A stretch of DNA of 64,000 nucleotides from Penelope pileata. Lineage: Eukaryota; Chordata; Aves; Galliformes; Cracidae. The translations under genes and the position numbers were made by a program. Position 1 is the stretch's first letter; each line of letters begins with the position of its first letter. Location: the NCBI GenBank assembly GCA_013396635.1, contig WBMW01005478.1, forward strand, positions 1 through 64,000, read 5' to 3'. Shown here piece after piece: positions 11,286-23,984 of the stretch. The notes under the pieces were generated by a model that had not been told where the DNA came from, searched no databases, and worked only from the letters and a program-made list of their open reading frames with translations.

Positions 11286-12480
11286 CTCAATAAACTGTCT
11301 TGTAGTATTTCTGAGTCATTGTCCTATTCTGTCACTTCTGCGACTCTGTCAAACATGGAGTGTCCTATTCAGTGGGATTCCAAAGATTCACTTTCCTTGA
11401 ATCTCACTGAGTGGGACAAGACAGAGATTACTTCAATCGGTGGAGGATAACTTCCTGATGAAGGTGGTGAGGGAACTGGCTAGGATCTGGTGAGGGAACT
11501 GCTCAGCTTGACCTCTTGTTTATTAAGAAGGAAGGTCTTTTGAGTGATGTGTTGATTGGAGGCCATCTCTGGCACAGTGATCATGAGATAATAGAGTTTT
11601 TGTTCCTTGGGGAAGCAAGGGGAATGGTTATCAGAACTGCTACTTTGGATTTTTGTCGGGCTAATTTTGGCCTGCTTAGGGACCTGCTTGATAGAGTCCT
11701 TCAGGAGGCAGTTCTAAAGTGTAGAAATGTCCAGCCAGGAAGGATAGATATTCTTCAAGACTGAAATCTTGATCATATAGGATCAGGTTTTACCTATGTG
11801 TCAAAAAACGAGACAGTGGGGAAGTTTGTGACACTTGAAAGATGGAGCTGGCAACTGAAGAGGACTACAGAGATGTTATGAGCTTATGCAGGGAGAAAAT
11901 CAGAAGGGTCAAAGCCTAGCTAGAGCTTAACTTGGCTACTACAGAACAAGAGGATAAAACATGTTTTTATAAGTACATAAGGAGAAGTAAAGAGAAATGC
12001 TACCCTTTATTGGATGTGAGGGCAAGCATAATGACAAAAGATGAGGAAAAGGTTGACATTCTTAATGCCTTTCTTGCCTCATTAGTAAAACTAATTCATC
12101 TCAGGTCACTCAACCCTCTGAGCCTGAAGGAGGTTAAGGGTAGAATGAAGACCTAATTAGCTGATGTCCTTTTACGACAAGATGACCCACTTAGTGGACT
12201 AGGAAAAGGCCGTGAATATTGCTTACTTGAACCTTAACAAGGCATCAATTACTGTTTCCTACAGTCTTCTGGAGAAACTGGCTGCTCATGGCTTGGGTGT
12301 TCACTGTTCACTGGGTAAAATATTGGTTAGAAGGCCCAAATGGTCATTGTGAATGGACTTAAATCTCCACGGCAGCCAGTTAGAAGTGATGTTCCCCAAT
12401 GCTCTGTACTGGGGCCAGTTTTGTTTAATACATTTATCAATGATATTGAATGATATTGAATGATTTAACAATGATATTCA

Positions 12481-15400
12481 TTGTGACTGTTCGCGGGAGT
12501 GCATGGAAATTTTTTTGTTCTTTATCCATGAAACTTTAGCAAGAGGAATGCATTCTTACATTGGTTGACCTCTAAAGGTGGACAGGTTCATGGAAGAGAG
12601 GATATTAATTCTGTTCCTATCTGTTATTAATGGATTTCATAAGAGATTTATGTTTTAAGCTGCAGTTGTACAGAATGATTTAATACCTTGTGCAAATAAC
12701 ATAGTTCTTGATCAGTTTATTGTATCGCATTTGAAAACCTAAAATAATTTTTGAGGTTATTTTTTTTTCTTTTTCTTTACCAGTTTTTTTTTTAAGCCTG
12801 TGAGTGCCTGCTTCTCCAGTGCAGGCTTTTTGAACTTTTGTTGAGCTCTAGCTTATGGAGGGAAACTACACATCCTAACTTCTGTTTAAACAAAGTTTAC
12901 TGAACCCCAAAGGGTGAAATTTTAAATTTTACCTGAAAGACAGAAACCTACAGTAAAAATAAACAGAGTGCATTAACGAAAAATAAAACAGTAATTACTT
13001 TTATCAGGAAATCAACGCATCACTTTTCTTTTTGTTTTTATTACTATTATTTTTATCCTAAACAGTATCACCCATAATTGTTTATCTAGAAGGCTTACTT
13101 CAAAGATTAGTAGCTTATGACTATTGTTCTAAAGAGACCTCACCGTGTAATTTCTTTGCTTAAAATACAATAGATACATTGGGAAACCATGAATGGTTTT
13201 TATTAAGCCTTGTTAAATTTCTATTAGTTCTCAAAGCTAGAAATTTAACTCAAGTTAAAATGAAAAGTCACTGCCCCTTGAAAAAAAAAAAAAAGCAAAG
13301 TAAAACAAGAAAAAAACATTTTGTTGTTTATAATTCATATGTGATTCCAAAATCCTTGAATCAGCCAGCCAAAGGTGAGAGTGTTATTGAGGAGTGATCT
13401 GAAGGCATGTGAGCATCTGAAATAACACTAAGCATTTATAAATCATAAGATAAAACTTATTGATATGTTCTACACAATACAGCAAGTAAGAGAAACACTT
13501 AGTTTATCCTTCTGTCATTACTAACTATGAAATATACATAATATTTTATCCAGATTTTTTATGGTGGTACAATTAAATATTACAATTATCTGGAAGGTAT
13601 TTGTTATTCATTTTCATTTCATATTCATATTCATTTTCACAGATATATACTTATATCACTAAACTTCGTACCCCTGGGCTTAGAAGGAGAATCCAGTGCC
13701 ACTGGTGTGTGGAAGTGAGAATTCCAGGTTAGAGTGCCAGCACTGCTAAATGTCAATGAAATGCAAGCAGCACAAAGTATTTACAATTAATATTTTTAAT
13801 TAACTACCATGACTAATGAGTTGCATGTAGATCTGGTTTTTAATCTTTTCTAAAGAGATAAAAGTTCCATACGAGAAATACAATTCTGTAACACTGAATA
13901 AGATCATAATAGAGGCAGGGCCAGTAGACTGTGTTAAACAGTCTCAGTCTCTGTTTATAAGGATTCACTACGAGAAAGATTTTGAAAGCTAAACTTATGT
14001 TCTCTCAGTAATAATTTTTGATTATGCTGTGAATTGAAAACAATTATAATTTCAAATAAGATTGTAGCTGCCATCACATTTAGCACACAGTATCTAGAAA
14101 GATGCAGTAAACATTAAGGGATATTTATTCAAAATAATAAGGTCTCTGTTTTTGCAAGGGAACAAAGAGAAAGGAGGTCAACAGATAGGAAATCTGAGGC
14201 AAAGTTAAATGTCCAAGTCCTCAGGCAAAGAACTTCCACCTTAGGCTTTGTGAGACTACAATGGCATCAAATTGAACTTGCCGGATTCAGAGCTTTTTCA
14301 AGTGGGAAACTTGGGAGCAATTCTAAACGCACAGATCTTGATACTTGTCAGTAAACAAGAAAACATATATATCTCTGAGAACTTAAATGCAATTTTACCT
14401 GTAAAATTAAGATGTATTTTTCTTAATGTAGGGTACAGCACAGGGCTCTTGTATGGGAATGTTCAAAAATACTGAGTCAAACTGAAAGTTTCTTACAAAG
14501 ATCCATTCCTTACAATGGATTTCCAACATGTGGCACTATAATGATCAAAAAACCTTGTTAGCACTAAACAAAATGGATATTATTTAAATATTTGTAATAG
14601 AAGTACATAAAAATATCATATCAGCAATAAACATGAGAAATTGAAATAGAACAGCAGTATTTCAGTCAATAAAAATAGCTGTAAGGGGAAAAGCATGGTT
14701 GTCAAGTTATGAGGATGAGCTGATTCGTGTCTGATGAGTGCAAATCAGCTGAGGGAAAAAAAAATGCTTCTGTTATATTGTATGACAAATTAAAAATTAT
14801 GAAGGTGGTTATGCCTTTCATATATATTTATATATATATAATATATATAATATTTGGAAAAAATCTTAAAACCTATTTCTATTTCCATTAAAGTCTCTTT
14901 TCACGAATAAAGTGTATAATTGAGAAAAAAAGTCTACTAGGTCAATTACTGCTTGTGGAAATAGCTGAAATCCAATACCAATCATAGAGTGGAGCTTATG
15001 TTAAACTGCCCTTCCCTTTGGGAGGCCAAGTGGATCAGAATTCTATACAAATCTAGTAAAGGAACTCTGATAGTCCATGGGAATTGTACATCAAATGTTT
15101 TCTCCCTCACAAACTTTCTCACCTATGATTTATTTTGAATTTATTCAAAATTCAAATCTTAAATTCATAGGAGTCTTGCTCTGAGTCAGGAAATACCTCT
15201 ATCACTGCCACTTAAAATTCCAGATTTGCTTTAATTAAGTTTCTCCTTTGAAAATCACACATAAGTCCAGAGAATCTTATGATTCTTAATATGTAAAAAG
15301 GATATTTTGTTTTCAGAGTAGAATGAGAGCAAAGTAAAGTAGAGGTAGAAAATTATGGAAAATGTTTTGGTCATGGGTTTTGTTGCAAATTGTGTTATCT

Positions 15401-16319
15401 TATTAACAGGCCAGTTCTTCCAACAGAACTCTGCTTCTTTGCAAAGCCCTTTTTAATAACACAAACCAATGAAGGTCTAGAGATTTGCGGGAGCCAGAGA
15501 TATTTTTTTGATGAATCAACCTCTTCAGCTGGCAAATCTATACCAAGACTGCTTTGAAGAGCTTGTCTGAATGTGAATGAACAACAGCAACGAATCCCAA
15601 AAGTTCAAAAGACAAAGTACAGTACTATTTTTCCTGGCTGAGATAAATGGATTAGCAAGATGAAGACAGAGTGGACCTCTAAATATGGCAGATTTTAACA
15701 GTAATCTGAAAGTATGGAGATAGATGCAAGATACATTTTGCTGGAAGAAAGGTGTATGAATAAACTGTTGAGTGGTGTCTTTCTCTTCTGCATAATTATG
15801 ACACTAGCAGGAACTAATAAAGGGATGGGTTTAGTAATGAAGGTTAAAATGACTGCTGAAACAAATGTTCTTTTACTTTCAGCTAGTTTATCTTTACAAC
15901 ATTCTCCTGTGACATAATTTACATTCAATTTTAAATTAAAACAACAACAATAAGCAAACAAACAAAAACAACAATTATCTTCCTCCAATTCATGCAGGGG
16001 TAAAAAAAGAACCTATTCTCAAGCCTAACACACATAGTGACAGAATGTATCAGATCTGTTACTTGATTTCTCATTTTCAGCCTTGCTTTAAAGCAGACCA
16101 GAAAAAAGTCTATATAGGGTTGCAAATTAAGGATGCGATTTTGCTGAATAAGTAGCCCTCATGTAGAAATGGATGAACAGAAGAAATACCTCTAGATCAT
16201 ATTAAATATTCTGCTCATTCCACCCATCATTGTTAGGATCTTAGCTGAAGGCTCTAGAGACTGCACTTGAAGAGAGATGTTTTCCATTTAGATACAGCCT
16301 AGAGGAGAGTATAAGAGAT
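12481..16319. other. AT-rich unique DNA
   Basis: No gene seen. It includes A-rich runs (13280-13320), a stretch of 'attcat/attttc' near-repeats at 13605-13645, and a TA-rich tract at 14819-14853. Open frames on opposite strands at 15695-15988 and 15714-15917 overlap without recognisable protein features. Confidence 0.55.
14819..14853. repeat. (TA)n-rich tract
   Basis: Imperfect run of 'tatatat' and 'aatatata' units, a simple-sequence AT tract. Confidence 0.8.
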
Positions 16320-16678
16320 GATCAATGGGAAACACTGAAAAAATTGGAGTTACATAATCTAGACAGAAAAAGACTGAGGTGAGATATGAGTCATCTAATG
16401 TATAAAGGGGAGCTACAAGAGGAAGGAAATAAACTGGAGACAAAGCAAGAAGTAATGAACTTGGAGTTCAACAAAGAGACTGTGGGATACATTTGAAAAT
16501 AATGACAACTTTGAAGACAGAGTAGATTGTCTGGGGAAGGTATGAACTTTCCATCACTGAAGACTTTTAGAACAGTTCAGATGAATATGTGTCTTGGGTG
16601 GATTTGCTATATCTGATTCTGCCTTGGATCTGAAGGTTGGGCTAGATGACCTTTCAAGCTCTGATCTATGATGCTGTA
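16320..16678 (+). repeat. ancient CR1/L3-like 3' fragment
   Basis: The stretch ends 'gaaggttgggctagatgacctttcaagctctgatctatgatgctgta', the layout of the CR1 superfamily 3' end ('ggttggactagatgacct...ccaactct...attctatgat'). Upstream are eroded ORF2-end motifs (insertion-rich 'gaaaaagactgaggtgagatatgagt'). Divergence is much higher than in the other CR1 copies, implying an older insertion. Confidence 0.6.
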
Positions 16679-17624
16679 GAAACAAAAACAACCGCCTTGT
16701 AAAACAGTTTCATATCTTGGCTAAAAAGCCAAGTGCTATCATCAGATCTCAAGGAGAGAGATTCAAAAGTAGTGAGAAATTTACTATAAATGTTTATTTT
16801 TGTCTTGTTCGTATTTTAAGCCACTGAGGATTAACAGACAAACAGGCAGATGTGTAGAGATATGATAGCATAACTTTTATTTCTCTAAAAAGTAAGGCTA
16901 AAAAACTAAACGCTAACTTTCTTGTGGAGTTTAGACATTTGCACTGTCAGAAAGACAGAGAAAAAGGTATAAGGAATAAAATTTTCACTTCTGTTTTCTA
17001 AACTCTTCTTATATTTTTTTCCTTCTGATGTTCCATATTATTTTTTTAGCATCTTTCTTACCTCGTTAGTAATAACAATTCCTTTATTTACAGACAATGT
17101 GAGGTTGTGGAAATTTAGCCTTTCATCTTAGAGTGCTACAGGACCATTTTTATTACTTTTTCTAAACAGAAAACTGTATAGAATATGCTTAAGTATTCTG
17201 AGTTAAGTCAGTTAAGTACTGTTAACTGTTAAGATAACTGTTTGTACAATCAAACATAACTAACATATTCCAAAGCTAGATACAAAACACAATTTTTAGT
17301 TTAGTTATGGTGATTGGTTAATCCAGTGTGAGTTAATGAGCCTCACGAGTTCACAATGAGTAAGAAGTGGGAATTATATATCATAAGATTGAATTTCTTG
17401 CTTTTAAATTTTTTTGTTTGTTTGTTTATTTAATTCACAGAACACTAATTTATCAGTTAGGTTATGACAGCTTTGCACTGAATGATAACTCTCTCTGACT
17501 TTTAAAAGACTTTTTGTACAGAAAGGAATATTTTGGTGAAATTAAGCTTTTTTTTAAGAAAACAGATTTTTTTCGGAGGATAAGGAAATCCTTAGATGGT
17601 TATAGTCAGAAGATTGTGGTTATA
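16679..17624. other. AT-rich unique DNA
   Basis: No recognisable gene or repeat except a short (TTTG) run near 17415-17430. Composition is AT-rich. Confidence 0.55.
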
Positions 17625-18977
17625 GATTGAGTGCACCCTCAGCATGTTTGCTGATGGCACCAAACTGAGTTGTGCGTTTGACGCAACAGAAGGAAGGGAT
17701 GTCATCCAAAGGGACTGGGACAGGCTTGAAAAGTAGGCTCATGTGAACCTAACGAGGTTCAACAAGGCCAAGTGCAAGGCTTTGCACTTGGATTGGGGCA
17801 ATCCCAGGTATGCATACAGGCTGGGAGAAGAAGTCATTGGGAGCAGCCCTGTGCAGAAGGACTTGGGGCTTCAGGTGGACGTGCTTCATCTTGATGTGAG
17901 CCAGCAGTGTGTACTTGCAGCCCAGAAAGCCAACAGTGTCACAGGCTGCATCAAAAGAGGGATGTCCAGCAGAGAGAGGGAGGGCATGGAGCACCTCCCC
18001 TACAAGGACAGGCTGAGAGAGTTAGGACTCTTCAGCCTGGAGAAGAGAAGGCTGCGGGGGACCTGATAGCAGCCTTCCAGTACCTGAAGGGGGCCTACAG
18101 GAAAGCTGGGGAGGGGCTTTTTACAAGGATAGATAATGACAGGACAAGGGGTGATGGTTATAAACTGGAAGAGGGTAGATTTAGGCTAGATAGAAGGAAG
18201 AAATTCTTCACTGTGAGGGTGGTGAGACACTGGAACAGGTTGCCCAGGGAAGTCGTTGATGCCCCTTGCCTGGAAGTATTCAAAGCCAGGCTGGATGGGG
18301 CTTTGAGCAACCTGGTCTAGTGGGAGGTGTCCTTGCCCATGGCAGGGGGGTTGGAACAAGATGGTCTCTAAGGTCCCTTCCAACCTGAACCATTCTATGA
18401 TTCTATGATAGGGAATTGTCCCTCTCTACTCTGCCCTTGTAAGGCCTCATCTGGAGTACTGTGTCTAGGCCTCGGGAGCCCAGAACAACAAAGATGTGGA
18501 GCTGTTGGAATGCATCCAGAGGAGAGTCAAGAAGAAGATCAGAGGACTGGAGCACCTCTCCTATGAAGAAAGGTTGAGGGAGCAGGGCTTGCTCAGCCTG
18601 GTGAAGAGAAGGCTCTGGGGAGACCTCATTGAGCCCTTCTAATACTTGAAGGGAGCTTATAAACAGGAGGGGGACTGACTTTTTACACAAGTAGATAGTG
18701 ATAGGACAAGGGGGAATGGCTCTAAACTAAAAGAGGGGAGATTTAGGTTAGATGTTAGGAAGAAGAGAGGGTCATGAGGCATTGGAACAGGTTGCCCAGA
18801 GAAGCTGTGAATGCCCCATCCCTGGAGGTGTTCAAGACCAGGCTGAATGGGGCCCTGAGCAGCCTGATCTACAGGGTGGCAACCCTGTCCATGGCAGGGG
18901 ATTGGAACAAGATGATCTTTAAGGTCTCTTCCAATGGAAGCCATTCTGTGATTCCATGATTGTATGATTATATGATC
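17625..18977 (+). mobile_element. outer CR1, plus strand, interrupted by a CR1
   Basis: The ORF2 C-terminal half is readable from 17640 (decayed 'FADGTKLSC', the RT catalytic-loop region, then 'RFNKAKCKALHLDWGNPRYAYRLGEE'). It stops at 'SSRER' near 17981 and continues after 18414 with 'LSLYSALVRPHLEYCV', exactly the following residues of the CR1 frame. It then runs to the 3' tail 'attctgtgattccatgattgtatgattatatgat'. The gap is filled by a second CR1 (17982-18409). In-frame stops show it is inactive. Confidence 0.85.
17982..18409 (+). mobile_element. inner CR1 nested in CR1, AGGGA duplication
   Basis: A 428-bp 5'-truncated CR1 in the same orientation as its host. It begins 'gggcatggagcacctcccc' and ends 'cattctatgattctatgat'. 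AGGGA is present on both sides (17977-17981 and 18410-18414) and the host frame resumes across the junction. The pair could be mistaken for two tandem CR1s, one with an internal deletion; the shared junction shows nesting instead. Its tail closely matches the tiny CR1 at 59829-59876. Confidence 0.8.
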
Positions 18978-21151
18978 ACAAGATAAGTCTCGTTCTACCA
19001 CTACTACCTATCCATGCTCTAACCAAGCATTGTATTCTGAGACACTTGCATTAAAACTCTTAGGAACAAGACCCAGATAGGAAGCTGGTGACAGAAAGAT
19101 GCCTGGCTATACTGTATTTGTAATGATGTTACACACAACCTTGGTATTATATCCCAGATTGAAAAGGAGGATAGAGGCCAGATGTATAGGTTTTAAACCA
19201 CTGTGTTGCTGCATAATTGCTCTTTGCATGCTTGAAGAACACAATTATAGTTTATGTTTTTTTGCTTTGCAAGTATAATATGACTCTCATCATAAGTACA
19301 GTGGATTTCTATGCACATACCCTTTTTCACTATGTCCAATATCCTTCTTACTATTATCAAATTTAGAGAGCATATACATGCATATTTGGAAGCAAAAGTT
19401 TACTTTCTCAAGGAAATTTTCCTGTCAAAATGCAAATACCCATACATTTTAGGTACTCTTAACAGCTGAACGTTGGTAGCAACAATGCTCTTGTTTTTTT
19501 AGAGGTAAAGATTTTTTTGTATTGGGAAAAACAAAAAATTACCTAAATCATTTGGAATCAAGTTCTAAATATTTTCTCTATAAGAATAGCTAAAAACATA
19601 CAGTAATACCAGATAAGAATAAGAATATTTTATTCAACTTTAAATTTGCAAATATTTTATCTGTCTTAAATTCATTAAGGGTTTTTTTTTTCACCTTTAT
19701 ATCTCTGTTTCACCCAATGCTATTTTTCATGGATTGTTTTCTCTTTATCATTATAATAGTCTCTCTCTCTCTCATTATGATAGTTGCTCTCCCCTCAGTT
19801 CCAGAGAATGCCTGCATACAATTCATAATCAATTACCAAGTAGACATCCGCTTAGAAAGCTATTGACTATGAAATTCACAAATGCTTAGAAGATGTGGTT
19901 TCAATTCTTTGAAACTTATGAGTCAGTAGCAGGCTAGGTACCAATAATGAACTTTAAAAATACAAGATTCTCTTTTCATTGAGGTGAATCAAGCGAGTAT
20001 AGCAAGTAAAATAAGATAATAATATCACCAAAAGTGCTTGGGGGGTGAGTAAGTTTCCCACACTTCATGTCTCCTTGTTCCCTGTAAACATATCTTTTCA
20101 GCTTCTAAGATTATTTGATTTCTTTCTCTCTGACAAATGAATAGATATGCTCCAATCACCTATTATTGTATGTTCTCTTTGCAAATCTCTAATGGAACTT
20201 TTCTTCTTCTGAACAGCTCTCCCATCGTAAGCAATAACATCATATTGTCAGGAGTTACATGAATGATATAAGATATTTTTTTTTCACGTGGAGGAGGTGA
20301 AATTAACATGAACGTTTACACTAATATAGATATATTTTAATAAGTAAAGCAACTCTTAACATATAACTTAAAATTGAATAACATGCAACATGTAATTCAG
20401 TGGCAAAAATTCAAACAAACAAATATTTTAGAATCTCCAAGAAATCTGGAGGAAACAATTATGCTTGTTTAAACTAAACAGCATTTAAGAATTTTTAATC
20501 AGTAATTGGAATTACATATAAAATTTTAGAGGAAAAAGATGTAGTTCTAAGCAGCTGTTTTTAGATGTTTAAGAAATAAAGTTGGCTTTTGGCTGATGGA
20601 AAAGTAGAAAATGTACGTATATAACTGATTTGAAAGTACTGAAATTCAGAAATAGGAAATGTAAGTAAGAGTGCTATCCTTCCAGATTGTCAGATTGTGA
20701 TCTCAGTGAAATGCTATAAAGAGCTCTTCTTACTTCAGAATAAATTATAGCTGAGTACAAACATTGTTTAGAATTCAGGCAAACTTTACTAATGTTACGA
20801 CTGAGAAGATAAAAATTATTATTACATTTTAGAAAAAAATGAACTTCACATTACTGGCATTTCTGTGGGCCTGTTTAATGTTTTATGAATGACTATATTT
20901 TCTTTATTATAATACGTCCATATTAGTATAAATCTTCATGCCATGATATGATTTAAGCTACACCACACCATTTTTGTGAAAATACAACTGAAAAAAAAAT
21001 AGACATTTTACATTATTCATATAATTAACGTATGGGAGTTAGGTGTTCACTAAAAAGTGGGTGTATATTTCTCTAAGAATTAAATTTGATTTTTGATTTA
21101 ATTTTGATTTTTATGTATAATAAATTGTGAGTGAGTAATGCAGACAGTAAA
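18978..21151. other. AT-rich unique DNA
   Basis: No gene seen. Contains a short (CT) run at 19760-19773 and T-runs near 19680 and 20275. No CR1, LTR or RNA gene recognised. Confidence 0.55.
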
Positions 21152-21424
21152 CATAGAATCATAGAATCATTAAGGTTGGAAAAGACCTCTAAGATCGTCT
21201 AGTCCAACTGTTAACCCATCACTACCTTGCCCATTAAATCATGTCCCTCAGTGCCAGATCTACCCTTTTCTTGAAAACCTCCAGGGATGGTGACTTCGCC
21301 ACTTCCTTGGGCAGCCTGTTCCAATGAACACTCTTTCTGAGAATAAATTTTTCTAATATCCAGCCTGAACTTCCCCTGGCACAATTTAATGCCATTACCT
21401 CTTGGCCTAATGAACGCAATAGCC
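21152..21424 (-). mobile_element. CR1 3' fragment, minus strand
   Basis: It starts 'catagaatcatagaatcattaaggttggaaaagacctctaagatc' (CR1 3' end with tail units). It continues through 'tccagggatggtgacttcgccacttccttgggcagcctgttcc' and stops near 'cctaatgaacgcaatag'. A 5'-truncated copy of about 270 bp, it is less diverged than the ancient relics. Confidence 0.9.
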
Positions 21425-23984
21425 CCATTATTGATATTTGCCTATGCGGTTACATGGTAGAAACTGAAGTCAGTATTTGACAGAACAAATAACAATGCAG
21501 AAGAGAATTAAGCTTTATTTTGGCTATACATAAAACTTGGGCTCTTCTACTATCAGCTTTAGTAGAAATAATGATAATTAAGCTAAGTGTATAAAAATAA
21601 TGTAGTGTAAGCATCCGTAAGAGTATCTACAATCCTCTGGGTCAGTCTTCCTGAAAAAGAGCCAGTTCTGGCCTCTGTGGGTCTATGGAATGAATGTTTA
21701 TTTTCTTGTTCTGACAAAAAAAAAATAGATTGTTATTGGATTATTAGATTTACCAGTGAAAAGTGAAATGGTGGTATGTTCACAGTTCCTTGTAGGAACA
21801 AGTGCATTTTCTCAACAGGGACAGTACTATTTCTTAAAATTGAAGAATGCAGTGGCTGAGCATTTGTCCACCTCCAAAGTACATTTTTGTAATGAACTAG
21901 AATTTGCTGTGTTTATCAGCCTTTCCTTCAACATGTCCGGTCCGCATCTCCAGTCCGACTAAGCTCATGTGTGCAGCAAAGCAGAAGAATGCTTTCTATA
22001 TGCTAACCCAGATTTGAAATAGATTATTCAGTTTTCATTTAGATTCTGGCCATAAGTCAGAAACAATACTATATTTTTATAAAGTAGTATTCGTCATAGG
22101 GAGTTATTACAATGTGAGTGTAAGATTTCAACCATTTAATGTTTCTCAGCTCCACCAATTGAAACTAGTATATGTTCACAGAAGGGATTTTCAGCAGTGC
22201 AGTGCAGAGCTGAGGTCTATAAAAATCCTTTAACCTAAGAACACATCATAGGCATCACACAAAATCAGCCCACTGAGGATCAGTGATCCTCTCAGTTCAC
22301 TTTCTCAAATCTTAACTATATGAATGGTGTAAACAGGTCTGCAAAAGGAAGTTCTGAATGAGAACAGGCTAGGATTGCTGAAGTTCGGAGTGCACTGAAC
22401 TACGACTATTATGAACTACACTATGACTTTTTTCCTTATTCTCCCTCTTCCATCTGTCCACATTGACATAAAAACATTTTTTCTTTTGTGTCATGGCAAA
22501 CTGCATAGTTGGTCCTCAAGACAAATTTTAAGCTCTACAATATTGTAAACAATGATATTAAATCATGAAAAAGAAAGAGGGCATAAGAACTCAGGAACAA
22601 TCCAAGTGATATATAGAGTATATGATGTGAATGTTCTGTACTGGCGCTAACTTGGATATAGATGGCTGTGGACAAGAAAATGAGATTATTTATGTGTAAG
22701 TTTGTGGGAGGTAGAAAAGTACAAAAAGAAAGTGTGCTTTCCACTTTGAAATAGAGGCAGACAAGGGAAAGTCTTAGAAACAGGAGTTCTAAAACTTGAG
22801 AATGGAGTATAAAAGAAGTAGCGGAAACTGAAATTTGCTGAAATTGAACTAGATTCTTTTCTCTCTTCCTTCAGAGGCAATGCTAATCCTGAAAGGTTAA
22901 AAGAATATGAATATGAAACACCAGTGTGAAAGAAAATCTTTAAAATACATAGTCCAGCTCATGCTGTTTTCTCAGTAATATGAACACTTTCTCACTAGGT
23001 GAAACAAGTGTCTCAGTAGGGGCCAGTTTCCCGCTGCTCATGTTGAACAGTAGAAATAATGGGACAAACTGTGAAGTGTGAAATAAGGAGCTTCTCAGAA
23101 GGAGCATTGGTGGTGGATGAGGTAAATAAAACATGATGACACTTGTCTAGACAACCACTGGTGCTGAATTAATTACAAATGACAATCTCACAATGCATTG
23201 TTGCATTATCCAAACAGCATCTCACTGTGCTTACCCCCATGAGTGTTGCTGTTTGCATCTGCTGTGTTACAAACTACGGCAGTATTCTGCATCTATGGTA
23301 TTTTAGCAGCATAAAAGCAATGCCTTATTGTCCGTTCTGACATAGTATTCCTCTGAGGAAACTTGGAGCTAGATAGCAGTATTTAGAGTGGTCTCTTTAT
23401 GAAGGATTTTGTTCGTGTACTCATATCAGCCATTTTTTATCAGTAAGAATAGGCACAGGAAACTAATTTGACATTCTCACATGTGCACTTATAAACAAAA
23501 ACTGTTTTAGAGACCACTTTAAAACTGGTACTCTGACAAGTGATATCAGAGGAAAAGAGGCTGTTGGAGAGGAGGAAGACTAAAAATTCACAAAGATTCT
23601 GAAAAATGTCATATCATAAATGGTATTACTCCACCAGCTATTTATAATTTTAGATCACAACAGGATAAAAAGAGATTTACATCTGTCAAATATCCTGCAT
23701 CATTGATCCAAACACTAACTTTTGGATAAAAGGAAGCATCATACCTTTATTTTTTGCTGGGTAAGCATGGTGGAAGTAATCAACTCCCAGAATTGTATGT
23801 TTCTACCATAAAATACTACCATCTTCCCTACATGGGGTTGATTTTTATCTCCTTTAAGTTCAAAAATGATGGATTTACAGACACCTTGCACGGAACATCC
23901 AGGGGACAGTGTTTTCTCTTAAAGTAATGTTTGTGTGGTTTAGTCCTTCCTTCTTCCTGATCCAGTTATTTGTTACTCTTACCT
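21425..23984. other. AT-rich unique DNA
   Basis: No recognisable gene, RNA or repeat family. Minus-strand open frames at 22535-22880 and 22940-23134 are serine/phenylalanine-rich, as expected from A/T-rich chance translation. Confidence 0.55.

Larger units (their letters stand above)
10540..11435 (+). mobile_element. LTR-like insertion in the old CR1
   Basis: The CR1 endonuclease homology is lost at about 10540 and returns at about 11435. The insert contains a good TATA box ('tataaaaggg', 10771-10780) and, downstream, an AATAAA at 11289-11294, in the order expected for a plus-strand LTR. It begins with A-rich repeats around 'catcagctgag' (10615-10680). A minus-strand CR1 sits inside at 10938-11143. 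Clean TG/CA ends and a target duplication could not be fixed, so borders are approximate and the family is unnamed. Confidence 0.5.
9170..12480 (+). mobile_element. old near-full-length CR1 relic (ORF1, EN, RT)
   Basis: A decayed plus-strand CR1-like LINE with pieces in the expected order. At about 9200-9350 an ORF1 N-terminal stretch reads 'PKPEVPMQNFFIAV'. At 9490-9660 there is an esterase-like segment ('VHVGTSDTARSS', 'QVFFSSVLPVKGEGF') of the type described for CR1 ORF1. From 9961 the start of ORF2 endonuclease (EN) is seen ('CLYLNVHSMGNKQ'). After a long insertion (about 10540-11435), EN resumes ('VEDNFLMKVVREL', 'LDLLFIKKEGLLSD', 'HSDHEIIEF'). At 11930-12160 comes the EN-RT linker, and RT pieces follow at 12180-12460, ending near a degraded 'PQCSVLGPVLFN' box. 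The 3' end is missing. Many stops and frameshifts make it inactive. Confidence 0.75.

Noticed and set aside
14740..14765. 'atcagctgagggaaaaa' shared with 10636-10655 as a dispersed repeat
   Set aside because: A 17-base match with an A-run is within chance expectation for 64 kb and no flanking similarity is seen.
17907..18320. 137-residue plus-strand frame as a gene
   Set aside because: It crosses the junction of two nested CR1 copies and mixes their frames.
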